64,000 nt of DNA from Coleophoma eucalyptorum (taxonomy: Eukaryota > Ascomycota > Leotiomycetes > Helotiales > Dermateaceae). Below the pieces are notes generated by a model. The model did not search any database. It saw nothing but the letters and a program-made list of their open reading frames with translations, and was not told where the DNA came from. Within the stretch, counting starts at the first letter, position 1. Every line of letters begins with the position of its first letter. The stretch spans positions 473,400-537,399 of the forward strand of contig JALRME010000031.1 in the NCBI GenBank assembly GCA_026120035.1, given 5' to 3'. Below, one piece after another: positions 11,306-21,725 of this stretch. The translations under genes were made by a program, and so were the position numbers.

Positions 11306-12978
11306 CTAATCATCGAAGTCTTTCTTGCTGATTTGTATTTCAACATCCTCCTCCTTGTCTGCTGCGATGCTCTCAATGACCATTTCACGTCGCTTGTCAC
11401 GGCGATGCAATATCATAATGCCCAAAACAAGCACAATCTGTAGGACGTTGTTTCCAAACACCCACCACCAGCCAAACTTGAACCGTGGAGCTCTGAATGT
11501 CGGGAATGTAACGATATTTAAACCTGCCAGTAATGCCTGGCCTATAGCATTCATCGAAGCGATGACAATAGCACGATTCTCAGGAGTTTTGAATGTGACC
11601 TCTGACGCCCAAGACATGAAGAGAGGGTTCAATGCCCCGCCTAGACCGGCGACGTAGAAAGCGAAGAACTTAAGACCCAATGGAATGTTCCAGATAGCCA
11701 TGCATAGCGCCCCAAAGGTCATGCATACGCAGATAACGAGCGAAGGTAGCCAGCGGTTACCCGTAGCATCCGCCCAGTAGCATCCAATGAGAGCTGCAAT
11801 AATAGATAACGCCGACTGCCCTGTAGGGATGTTGTTGATCTGAGATGTTGTGTATGTGTCTGCGTGTGCTTTGAGGTAAAGATTGAAAGGCGACCCGTTT
11901 GTTATCATAGACTGGTTGAAAACGTAGTATAAAAGCACAAACGCATACCAATGCCATTGCAAAAATGCCTTTCGAAATGTGGCAAGGGTAAATTTGACTT
12001 GTGCTCCTTCTACTCCATCGTCATTCATACGTCTTCGAGCTAGAGCCATTTGATCTTCCGTCAACAGCCAGCTTGGGTTCTTTGAGTCAGGACGGGCTGG
12101 GAAAACAATTGCTCCTAGTGTAGCAACGGGGAGGGTAATGCATCCGCAGATGATGAACAACCACTGCCAACCTGCGTGGCCAAGCACTCCATTAAGATTT
12201 GTGTAGCAGGCTGATTGAAAATATCCCGCAAACATAGTACCGAGTGGACCTGCGATGTAGAAAAGACTAAGGCTGTTGTATTTTTAGCTTATAACTCAAT
12301 ATAATTCAAATTTATCGTCAAAAACTTACCGACGGCTGATCTCGCTCTTCTTGTACCAGCAGCCAATACAAAAGATGATACCAGGGTAAGCAACACATTC
12401 GAAAATTCCAGAGAAAAATCGAATGGCATATATGTGATTTACATCTATTTTGCATTAAGCATACGAGGAAGACCGAACCCAGCATATGATTACTGACCTT
12501 TTACCCAAGCAGTAAGCAGCGTGAGGACACCCCAAACGATTTCGAACGTTGGGATCAACACATTAGGACTATCAAAGAGTCAGTAACAAGGCTATAAATT
12601 AGTTCTTGGGAGTGTACCGGACACGAGTTAATAAGATGTTACACGGGACCATAGCTACGCAATAACCAGCCTGGAATACACCTGTTGTATACTGGAGGTC
12701 ATTTCCGCTCATCTTAGCATCCTCCTTCATCCCACTGACATAGGCATTCTGAAATGCTTGCAGATCTAGGAACTATAGGAGTGTGAGACTCCAGCTTGTA
12801 TAATTTATTTGGGAATATCTCTTACCTTGGTGAAGAATGTCAAACATCCAAAAGTCAAGATCATGAAATCAAGCTTTCGGAGAAGTGTCTTCTCCTCCTT
12901 CGACGTTCCTTGCTCGTACCATCTCCACTTGTCATACCACCTCTCATCATCCAAGTTTTGGCGGATCTCAGTAGTCAT
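11306..12978 (-). CDS. MFS anion/cofactor permease (Dal5 / Fen2-Liz1 pantothenate type)
   Basis: Five exons (12978-12826, 12772-12618, 12568-12498, 12444-12330, 12272-11306) join in frame to 486 residues. It belongs to the anion:cation symporter branch of the MFS, which in fungi imports allantoate, ureidosuccinate, pantothenate, nicotinate and similar acids across the plasma membrane. Typical features are the charged N-terminus before KLDFMIL, FFTKFLD, NAYVSGM, the RFFSGIFE block, GCWYKKSEIS, the central loop PSWLL and QWHWYAF, and PENRAIVIASMNAIGQA near helix 11. It lies in the same direction as the unknown-function gene, but about 500 bp separates them, so joint control is not implied. The substrate cannot be chosen from sequence alone. 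Confidence 0.88.
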
Positions 12979-13720
12979 CGTTGGCAGGATTTTACTGAGA
13001 ATGAGGCAAAGAAATCGGACGAGAATTTGTGTAGGATGGCTGTACTAAACGAAGCACAGGGAGCTCAATGCTGCTGACAATTTCGTAAAACTTACTCGTC
13101 CGATGTCTGCATTTTATAGAATGGTGACACCCGAGGTCTCCATCACAGGAAGTTCACTGAGATAAGGATGCTATTGGAGATCGGCAGAGTGGTAATCTGA
13201 GCGGATTCTGAAAACCTGGAGAACGAAGACTCTTGGCTGTCAATTCTGTGCCAGAGCTCCACTTCGCGCCTTGGACTTCTACGCGAGACCTTTATTCCTA
13301 TCATGTCCCACTTTTACCGTTGGAATTGCCATTGCCGAACCGAAACTACCTATCTATTACTGAGATAACAAGGAGGAGCTCCAAACCTGTGTCAATTAAT
13401 GTATTCGTGGAGTAGCAGGAATGCTTTCCTTCTTGGTTTAAAATAGCTTTCACATGCCTCTTTTTTCATAAAATTGGCCAAATCTGTTGCATAGTTAACT
13501 GTTATCCTCTTGCAATTCAAAACCATTACTACGATAGTTCATAGGGTTTTATTTAATTAGTGCTACTGAGATGTAGCTGGTTGTATCACTACTGGCCTAC
13601 CCGAGATGTCTAATTATAAGGAGATCAAAATGTCTGATGTGTCAGAAGATTTCAAGAAGTATAGATTTTCCCTGTTACTAGACACGATCGGCATCCCTTC
13701 TTCAATCACCGAATGTCAAG
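12979..13720. other. Intergenic, no gene seen
   Basis: Promoter side of the Dal5-type permease gene. Small plus-strand frames around 12796-13077 overlap its first exon and are shadows. Nothing else was recognised. Confidence 0.5.
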
Positions 13721-14273
13721 TCAGATTCCCAAAAATAGCCCGACCGAACTATTGAAAAATGCTCGGTACTCCATGGGAATAAAGCCGAAATTAAGCATCA
13801 TAACAAACGGCCAGATAATCAAGCTTTGTAGGAGGATAGGCCAGAGCTTCTCACGCCAAATCGTTAGCGTTTCTGTGGCGTTGGTCGTAGAGTTTATAGC
13901 AATGAAGATGCTGTTAATGAAATTTGACATAATAGTCTGATTAAGCATTACTTTAATAATGACACTGGTCTCGCTGTGGCGAGTTGTCCTCTTGCGGTTT
14001 TCGACCCTGACCTGCGCAGGAAATTGAGATTCAAGATAATATTGCCAGTAATACATGATGCTCGTAGCAGTCATTAAAAAGATCATATATCTGCATAAGG
14101 CATTGTAATCAAATGGGTTGTCTGATCTATTCATATACTATGACTTGTTAGCCACCTGAGCTAAGTTTTGCATCCTAAGAAAAGCGAGGTCTCAATAGAG
14201 TTTGAGCAATGATATTGGAAATTCCCGCAATTGTAACAGATTGGGGAATAGTAGTACAAAGTGTTTTCGCCAT
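13721..14273 (-). pseudogene. Mpv17/PMP22-family membrane protein, damaged
   Basis: The minus strand shows the parts of an Mpv17/PMP22-type protein, a small four-helix protein of mitochondrial or peroxisomal membranes. An N-terminal piece (about 14273-14190) has the family's TIPQSVTIAG...IIAQTL pattern. The main frame (14134-13721) has a YYWQYYLE helix, MLNQTIMSNF, then REKLWPILLQSLIIWPFVMMLNF, FIPMEYRAFFNS and VGLF. No clean GT-AG intron joins the two parts. The frame stops just before the family's C-terminal Trp-Asn-x-Tyr-Leu block; a one-base slip in a T-run there would bring a Trp into frame. Probably a recent pseudogene; a functional gene with unusual splicing is possible. Confidence 0.6.
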
Positions 14274-14864
14274 ACTATAAAGTCGCTTTGGACCACTTTT
14301 TTCGTTGAGATGAAAAAATAACTGCGATTTAACAATTGTACTGAGGCTGACCACCTTGCGACGGAATCTCTTGAGACGAAATGGATCGTCTTATAAATTT
14401 AGATATAGCTTATTACTGATTATTCTTCAGGATCCATAACAAAGAAAGTAACTGTTGGCACTATGCAATAGAGAGAAGCATCTGATAATTGTCACTCCAT
14501 AAAGCCCAGTATATCGCTACATGCTCATTGACATATTATTATGGGATAACGAAGCCGAGTTTGTTTTCTGTTGTCAAAACATATACACGAGGCATAGAAA
14601 GTATAAGACGTTAATGGCGCTAAAAGTGGAGCTCATGGTGGAGAGTGTGGTGGAGGGTAGGGTGGAGCTCATAATTGTTCTCATATTGTGGGTTAAGAGT
14701 GGGGTTGTTCATGGCACTGAAGCGTTGAGCTTGCTGTCGAATTTGGCAATGCTTCTGAAAAAGCGAGCAAACACTTTAAGCTCCTCGTATTAAGAGAAAA
14801 ACAAAAAAAACAAAGTCACTTCATACTCAATATTCTTACGTGTATTTTATTCTCAATTTTCACA
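14274..14864. other. Intergenic with purine/GT-rich patches
   Basis: A run of GTGG/GAGG words near 14620-14700 and an A-rich patch near 14790-14810 are the only visible structure. A plus-strand frame at 14521-14793 shows no family resemblance and is not called. Confidence 0.4.
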
Positions 14865-15760
14865 ATGCTGAACAGAGCATTTCGTCCGCTCAATCCTTTC
14901 TGCCTCGCTACGTTTCTCTTCCCCTCTATCCTGCTAGCCGAATTTACATATCCCCCTCTTCAGGAAGGTGTGAAAAGAGTCGATCTCGTCTGTTTGTTCT
15001 ATCTGACGTAGGCAACGAGCCTGATTATGCTGAATCCATGGTCCGGCTCTTTGTCTATAGCCACCAACTCCGAATTGAAGGTATCTCCTCCACTACCAGC
15101 TACATGCTGAATGATACTGTATATCCCGAGAAATTCATGATATTATCAGTGTATACGGGGCTGTCCTCCCTAATCTCCAGCATCACGCTCAACATTGGCC
15201 TAAGCCCATCTATCTAACTAGTATGTGATTGCAGGCCTCCCCATATGTGGAATGTCTGGCGTAAGTGAAGGCAAAGATAGTAGTGTGCGTCCGAAGCACT
15301 GATCCATGCCGTAACTTTTTCAACTGAGGATCTATAGGTACTGTTATGGGGTGGATCATCAGTACTTGCTCAAGCATTATGGAAGGTGCGTGCAGCACGA
15401 TCACTGGCTGAAGAGGGGGCCTTTGTGGCGAAAATAAAGGTTTATGCTACTTCTGACGAGGACAATAGCGGTACTTGGATTCGAAGAAATTAGCCTAGTA
15501 TGCTTTATATAGCTACTGTCTATCAATCCAACCGCTACGCATTGTTGGCCTGGAGCGGCATGTCTGGAGATAATTTCTTCGCATTTGATGGTTTAGGTGA
15601 TACAAGCACTATATCTAAAGACTGGTTTAGGATAATGTCCAAGATATAGGCGCGTTAGGAAGTCAATACCCAGACTTCAAACCCATCTCCGAAGGTAAGC
15701 AAGCTCCTTATTATCGTCAAGGAGAGAGGGTAGAGACTGAACAAAAGTTCATTGGCATAC
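14865..15760 (+). pseudogene. DUF1593 / nucleoside-hydrolase-like secreted protein, broken by several frame changes
   Basis: The ATG at 14865 starts a typical signal peptide (FCLATFLFPSILLAEF). Within about 100 bases the coding sense moves to another frame with the family's first block, RLFVLSDVGNEPDYAESMVRL, and then GISSTT and VYPEKF. Later blocks lie in yet other frames: VLPNLQHHA, GMSGVSEGKDSS, WGGSSVLAQALW, KVYATSDEDNSGTWIRRN followed by a stop, WSGMSGDNFF and LGSQYPDFKPISEG. Family members are secreted and resemble nucleoside hydrolases fused to a cellulose-binding-like end. The order of blocks is intact but at least three frame changes and two stops break it, so this is a pseudogene. 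Confidence 0.8.
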
Positions 15761-15774
15761 AATCGTAATTACTA

Positions 15775-16055
15775 CTCAGAAAGCATGACCTTCCAGAAAC
15801 ACGATCTTCCTAATATAATTGAGTCACAACACTGAACTGTGAGGCATGAGTTTTTATCCCTTTGCGCCATATCATCGGTACTATTACTCTTGAAAATACA
15901 CCTTACTTCATAGAAACCACTGCCCTGCATAGTTGCTATTCGTGTCGCTTTTCCTTTCATCTATTTTGCTCGCTCTATTCAACTCGTCCATGTCATTCAC
16001 CCCTGATATATCAGACTTCCCACAACCTATTATACGATTTGTTTACAGCAGCATG
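15775..16055 (+). repeat. Diverged copy of the 5' end of the downstream HET gene
   Basis: This segment aligns by eye with about 17750-18030, the leader and first codons of the HET gene. Shared words in order include ACTGAAyTGTGAGGC, GAAACCACTsCC, TGTAGTTGCTwTT-like, TTTTGyTCGCTCTATTC, CATTCACCCCTgATATaTCAGACTtCC versus the matching CCTAATATTTCAGACTCCC, and ATACGAyTTrTTT. The match ends where the HET domain begins. It has no open frame of its own and looks like an aborted or eroded partial duplication about 2 kb upstream of the intact gene. Confidence 0.65.
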
Positions 16056-17725
16056 TATGAGCATTTTTGCCTTAATACCAGCCTGCTAGTTTCTGTAGAA
16101 CTTGGCTTCCTCGGTTATAACCCCTGACAGATCCTGCTGTTCGAGTACTAGTCCTCAGCGCCACGGAGAGGCGTCTACTGTGCTGAGGTTTTTGTTTTTT
16201 CTTTGTTTTTTTTTATGTTTTTAGGCATCGGTCGAGCCTTGATGCAGCGTATGCGCCATGTTGAGATAGCGAATAACTAGAACGTAATAGCCAATGATAC
16301 TGGCATCGTTCCGCTGGATGAACAAAATTGTTGTAGAAGATATATCCTTCTGGTACGCAGGGTAGTGCATGCTGAGAGGCAGTCAAGGAGTAATATCCTT
16401 AATGAGTGGATGACCGATCTATTATAAGTTTTAGCGACAAGAAACCGTTTCTTTGCAATAACTTCTTACAAGTTTTGGGAATTTTCTTGTTGCAATCCTT
16501 ATCTCCTTGACTTTTTGCCTCTCAGCGACTGGCTAAGGAAAAATGAAACAAAAAATGTGCCTAAGAAATATCCAGGTATCCAAAGGAAATACCGCAGCTA
16601 CATATGTAAGCAAGGAGAATATCATCATCATTATTCAAAGAGAGAGTGTTAACAGCCCCGGAAAGGCTACACGTGCTGCAATATCATGGAGGATCCATCA
16701 TCCGTTATCTATCATCCATGGCAACATTTTAAAGCGCCTAAGATGAAGCATTGGCAACAAAACCACATAGAAGATCTCGGCGCCAGGGTGCGAAGCGTCA
16801 GAAGAGATCGCGAGACGACAAATGTTTGGCTGTGTAATCATAGACTATAAGAAAGCAGTAAGGAGGACTAAGATCCACGATCCTTAGCACGAAAAGTTGC
16901 TGGATCTGGGTTGGCGGACAATATATACCGATTGTCCCGGCGAGGCTGGGGTGGTTCGATGATACAGCCTCAATCGAGCAGTTCTCCGCTAAGCAAGGAA
17001 CCGGCACTGCCATTGGAAACTACCCAATAACGTCTAAGGCCTCACTGTGGACCATTGCTTGCAATACAGATAAGCAACCGATACTGAGGCTTAGCATAGG
17101 CTCAGGCTTATAATGCACCTCGTAATTGCTCGTACTGCTGGAGTCGTGGCATTGCATCTGATGCCGTCAGCAATAAAATAATTATCCATACGGCGTATCA
17201 TTGGATCCAGTTTCGCGCAATCTACTTAGCGAAGTAATGCCAGCACAATCAAGAATCTGCCTAGCTACTTAGCCTACAGTTATAGTGCGTCTAGTCGTAT
17301 GTATTGTTCAGGCAGCCAGAATTGTCATTTAAGTAAAGAAAGTCACATTGGCCTTTCTCACGATACCCACTTTCCTCTGACAACCAAAGATGAGAAGATA
17401 AGTCTCGATTTAAGGCTGCAACTATTATATCACTTCATTGCGGATCAGTTCTCAGAAAGGCACAGTTAGCCTCGGATGCTGAATCCTTTCAGCCCGGGCA
17501 AGTAGGAGCTGTAAAAGTTGGACTTGTATAAGTTGCGAAGCTTCCTGGACGCACAGAACTGGGTTTGTAACATTGGTAATTTTTTACACTCCCGCTTCTT
17601 TTTTGATGAGGTCTGACATTATAGTTTCAACTCAACTCCATGCTGGGATTTCCCACGTCTGGGCAAGCCTTGCTGTAGAAGCCCAGAATAACCAATGAAG
17701 AAGAGGGAATGGATTTTTAATTGAA
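16056..17725. other. Long gap without a recognisable gene
   Basis: About 1.7 kb with no convincing frame. A T-rich run sits near 16190-16220. The right end must contain the HET gene promoter. No transposon ends were recognised. Confidence 0.45.
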
Positions 17726-19633
17726 ATGCGATTGGAGTTGCAGCACGGAAATCACGGCCTCCCAGGAACACAGTCTTCTTCTCAAAAAGCGTATTCAGCC
17801 ATGAGACTGAATTGTGAGGCTCCGTCTTTCGTCCCTTCACTTAATACCGTTGGTGCTATCGCTCTCAAAAGTGCATCTTCCGTCATGGAAACCACTCCCT
17901 TGTGTAGTTGCTTTTTACCTCAGTCATCCTGTCGTCTGTTTTGTTCGCTCTATTCGAGCCTCCAGCTTCCTCTGCCCCCTAATATTTCAGACTCCCAGCA
18001 ACCTGCCATACGACTTATTTGCCTCGAGGCTGGATATGACAGAGACCTACTCAAGGGCACTCTGTTCTGTGTTTCTTTAGCTGATACCCCGCTGTTCACA
18101 GCACTTTCTTACGTGTGGGGTGATGTGACTAGGCATCGTCCCATGATCGTGAATGGACGCGTTATAAGCATCGGGGATAACCTCTACTCGGCATTGAGGC
18201 AGCTGAGAACACCGACCCGTCATATTACTCTATGGGTAGATGCAATCTGCATAGATCAGAATAATCTGCAAGAAAGAAATTATCAGGTCGAGCAAATGCC
18301 GAAAATTTACGGCGCTGCAGAGGAAGTCGTTGCCTGGCTTGGAGAAGCTGCAGACAACAGCGATCTGACGATGGACTACATCACAAACCATGGTGGTAGG
18401 CGGAACAAAGAAACTGCAACAGGCAATTACAATTTGACCATCGAAATCCACATCGGCTTCAATCATCTTTGGTCACGACCTTATTGGAGTCGGGCTTGGG
18501 TTGTTCAGGAATTGGCATCAGCTCGTAGGTCACGACATAGATGCACTTTCCTGTGTGGTAGCAAATCTGCATCATACAATGTCTTCCAAAAGTTTTTGGC
18601 TAGCTTCTTAAACAACGTTCAGTTCGCAGAGGGCGATACTATCTTGGATGCAAAGCGTCTACTCACCCTCAGCTCCTCCAGCTTTCGTATGCCATTTCTG
18701 GAGATTCTTTGGGAATCGGCCCATCTAAAGTCCACCGATCCCCGAGACAGGTTATACGGAATTCGAGGTATATCCCCTCAATTTTACCGGGACACGATAA
18801 AGGTTGATTATAACTTGGAGTTCCATAAGCTATGCAGCAGATTTATGGTCCATCACATCAAAAAAGAACGAAGCCTTAATATTCTTTGTTGCTTTCACAA
18901 ATTTCCATTCACCGGCCGGTACCCATCTTGGCTATGCGACTTACATACCCGGAATCCAGGTATTTCTCCATTTACCTACGCTGCTTCTGCGGACCGTCAG
19001 GCCACTGCAACTATTACCAATGGTATTCTCCACGCGAAAGGTATCATTATCGGCATTGTAGAAGAGACCAGAGGCCCTTATACGTTTCCACTTTTTCGTC
19101 CTACTAACACCACTTCCAGTTATCGCCCAGGCACAGCAAAGCTAGGGGAGATAGAAGAATTAGCATATGCATCGTTACGGACGCGGTATGCTGCTGAGAG
19201 TCAGCTGGTCCGAGAGAACCGTTTCTGGCACATGATTGCCGGAAACCAGCATGAAGCAGTGAGTCCTGGAAACTCTGAATCTGAGGTCCCTCATCGACAA
19301 CTTTGGAACCGATATCGCAAAGTAGAGTCAATGGCAGCTGTTGAGACCTGGGAAGATTGCAGGAAATTTTGCGTCACCTTTGGCAGGATGCTTGGTAGAT
19401 GCTTTTTTACAACTTCCGATCAACATATTGGACTAGGTCCTCCAGATCTCCAGAGAGGAGACGTTGTCTGTATTCTCTATGGGTGCAGTGCATGCGTAAT
19501 ACTACGGAAGGTAAACCTTGAGTATGTGTTTGTGGGGCCAGCATATGTTGATGGAGCGATGAGTGGAGACTATGTTCGTTTCAATTGCAGTGAAGAGAAG
19601 AGACCGAACGAGATGAAATTCTCGATACGATAA
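17726..19633 (+). CDS. HET-domain protein (heterokaryon incompatibility type)
   Basis: An intronless frame of 635 codons. The HET domain starts near LFTALSYVWGD and includes LWVDAICIDQNNLQERNYQ, AEEVVAWLGEA, and RPYWSRAWVVQELA with the following FLCGSKSA. The C-terminal part has the usual DRLYGIRGI block and ends with the GDVVCILYGC...VILRK...YVFVGPAYVDG tail. HET proteins trigger cell death after fusion with unlike individuals or on other recognition events; the domain is related to TIR. In-frame ATGs at 17726, 17801 and 17885 compete. The last gives a 582-residue protein and starts closest to the conserved part, but homology of the 5' copy at 15.8 kb extends past all of them. Confidence 0.9.
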   Translation: MRLELQHGNHGLPGTQSSSQKAYSAMRLNCEAPSFVPSLNTVGAIALKSASSVMETTPLCSCFLPQSSCRLFCSLYSSLQLPLPPNISDSQQPAIRLICLEAGYDRDLLKGTLFCVSLADTPLFTALSYVWGDVTRHRPMIVNGRVISIGDNLYSALRQLRTPTRHITLWVDAICIDQNNLQERNYQVEQMPKIYGAAEEVVAWLGEAADNSDLTMDYITNHGGRRNKETATGNYNLTIEIHIGFNHLWSRPYWSRAWVVQELASARRSRHRCTFLCGSKSASYNVFQKFLASFLNNVQFAEGDTILDAKRLLTLSSSSFRMPFLEILWESAHLKSTDPRDRLYGIRGISPQFYRDTIKVDYNLEFHKLCSRFMVHHIKKERSLNILCCFHKFPFTGRYPSWLCDLHTRNPGISPFTYAASADRQATATITNGILHAKGIIIGIVEETRGPYTFPLFRPTNTTSSYRPGTAKLGEIEELAYASLRTRYAAESQLVRENRFWHMIAGNQHEAVSPGNSESEVPHRQLWNRYRKVESMAAVETWEDCRKFCVTFGRMLGRCFFTTSDQHIGLGPPDLQRGDVVCILYGCSACVILRKVNLEYVFVGPAYVDGAMSGDYVRFNCSEEKRPNEMKFSIR

Positions 19634-19890
19634 TAGTTAGAAGGAACTAGTAAAATGGGATTGAAGATATTACAGAATAGAAAGGAGAAAATACTTTTAG
19701 TAAAACATGGATTCAGGCATCTAAATACACCCGTAGAAAACAGTGTTTTGAGCATAGGGGAGAGTAGGAGGATATAAATCCGGTAGTGTTTATTATCAAT
19801 GAGAACACCGGGTCCGCCAAATCACTTTACGCAGATGCACACTTAAAGCGAAGAATCCCCACGCTTTGGGCCAACCAACCAGGGTAACTA

Positions 19891-21436
19891 TCATTGCTTA
19901 TTGATATACCATGGCACAAAATTATACCACTCGCCTACTTCTTCTTGTAGCATGGGAACCGGACTAAGGCCTTCCTTCCGATCCAATTCGTATATCAGGG
20001 ATATAAACTCTAATTCTAATGCAGTTGACTTTTCACGTGGTTGAAACCTGTGATACCAATCCTCAAGGTCTTCCCTAAAACTCTGCACCAGAGGCTCTGG
20101 CATTGACTGTTCAGCTAAATAAACTGCTGACTGACGCCGGCGAAAGTAAAACACATCATCATTGCCAGTCTACTCTCTTTATCAGTCTACCAACAGAATT
20201 AGATTTAAATAATGTAGAACTTACTGGAGTATCTATGACCTCATCTGAAATGCCAAAAGGGTAATGTAGAGCAATTGCAACGCTTCTATCAAGCGAATAG
20301 CATGACCAGAACAGCCGTGATTTGGCAACGGAATCTGCTGATTTGTGCAGACCAAGATCTACGCATATTCGAAGAGCAATTCCGCTCAGGGCCCAAACTT
20401 TGGCTTCTTTATCCCCTGCAAAGGCTGCATATTGCGCCAAGAAAAGTACACTTTCTAGATCCTGGAGACTATTTGACCATTTGGATGAGATGAATGTAGA
20501 CTCCAGACACTGAAGTCCAGATATATACATCACCGAAGAGCGATCCGCCGAAGACGGAGAGATACAGCGTGAGGTAATTGCCAAGATTGTTAAAAGACAA
20601 AATGATCCATATTGCGAACCAGTGTATGCGTCATGAAGATATTGGTAAAGTGTACTTTCGTCAACAAACGGAAAGCCTGGTAAGATTTCACGAATGTAGC
20701 GTCCGATTATCTTTTCCGAGATATGCTTCGGTGGAAGGTGAACCGGCATTCTTGTTTCGGGCAGACCCGATGGACATGCAGCTGCAAAAATGAGGGTTGA
20801 AATGATTGGGGTCCTCATGGAGCTACGAACATCAAGGGTAGTGGCTGATAGAGACACTTGACTAACGTGATTGACCATTTCATCAATACCATCCTCATAT
20901 GATGCAATCAATACATGTTGTTCTGAGATGTCCCCAAACAGATCCGCGACAAGGTTTTCCGACGAAGTGATCGATGCAGGAGAGGCTTCAACTGTGAGGA
21001 GTGATTCTGTTGAAAGTCAGATATACTCAAAATCGACGAAAATCGGAGAAATACCTGCTTCTATGTTGTTTTGTGCCCCAATATTCAAGTTTGTTTCGCA
21101 ATACTTGGATAATTCTTCTTCTAAGAGAGCAATCTCTGTCTCTATAGATGCTACAGAGCTTTAATTTTTAAAATGTCAGACTAATACGAAAGATATGAAG
21201 CCCAAAAGACAAATGTCTCGAGCATACCTAGAGAAAATTCCTCCCACATTTTTTACCAGGTACACACAGTCATGTCCAGTCCTTTGACAACGTTTACATA
21301 CAGGTAACTGCTTATCACACTGGATTATACGTAAGCATGTCTCTGATCAACAGCATATGGATGTAAGCCATACCTTCATGCGTTGACCTTTGCACCTTTC
21401 ACACGCTCGAATTGGGGGGGCATTGGAGGTCGCCAT
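19891..21436 (-). CDS. Zn2Cys6 transcription factor with fungal-specific regulatory domain
   Basis: Five exons (21436-21374, 21319-21228, 21158-21055, 21006-20225, 20169-19891) join in frame to 439 residues. The zinc cluster is C-x2-C-x6-C-x6-C-x2-C-x6-C (ACERCKGQRMK then CDKQLPVCKRC and the last Cys in TGHDC) and is split by the first intron. A fungal-specific transcription factor middle domain follows (PPKHISEKIIGRYIREILPGFPFVDEST, LQDLESVLFLAQYAAF, WALSGIALRICVDLGLHK, RLFWSCYSLDRSVAIALHYPFGISD). The protein ends soon after that domain, shorter than many relatives. It is divergent from the next regulator across 289 bp and is probably nuclear. Confidence 0.9.
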
Positions 21437-21622
21437 TGGCTAGACAACCGACCCATGGATTAGGGAAGAGGAGGCAAGGGTACAACAGCAAATATGTATG
21501 TATGCAATCTAACGGGTATTATTATAGGAAGAGTAATCTCAGCTCAGTTATACTCTGCTTCCACTCTGGATGAACTTCACGCAAAGTTGGGGTAGAGGTA
21601 GTTGTGTGATATTGGTAGTTAT

Positions 21623-21638
21623 CGGCAGACGAAGCCCG
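21623..21638. promoter_or_regulatory. CGG-N10-CCG candidate Zn2Cys6 binding site between two divergent regulators
   Basis: CGG and CCG triplets in inverted order are separated by exactly 10 bp in the 289-bp interval shared by the two divergent zinc-cluster genes. Inverted CGG triplets are the usual target of dimeric Zn2Cys6 factors. The same spacing occurs upstream of the amidase. Confidence 0.4.
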
Positions 21639-21725
21639 CTAGGACTAGTTTGGCAACACTGCATCATTTAGATAGCACTCTACAGAGCCATCTACTCTAC
21701 AGAGTCTCACGTCTGATAACATTAA

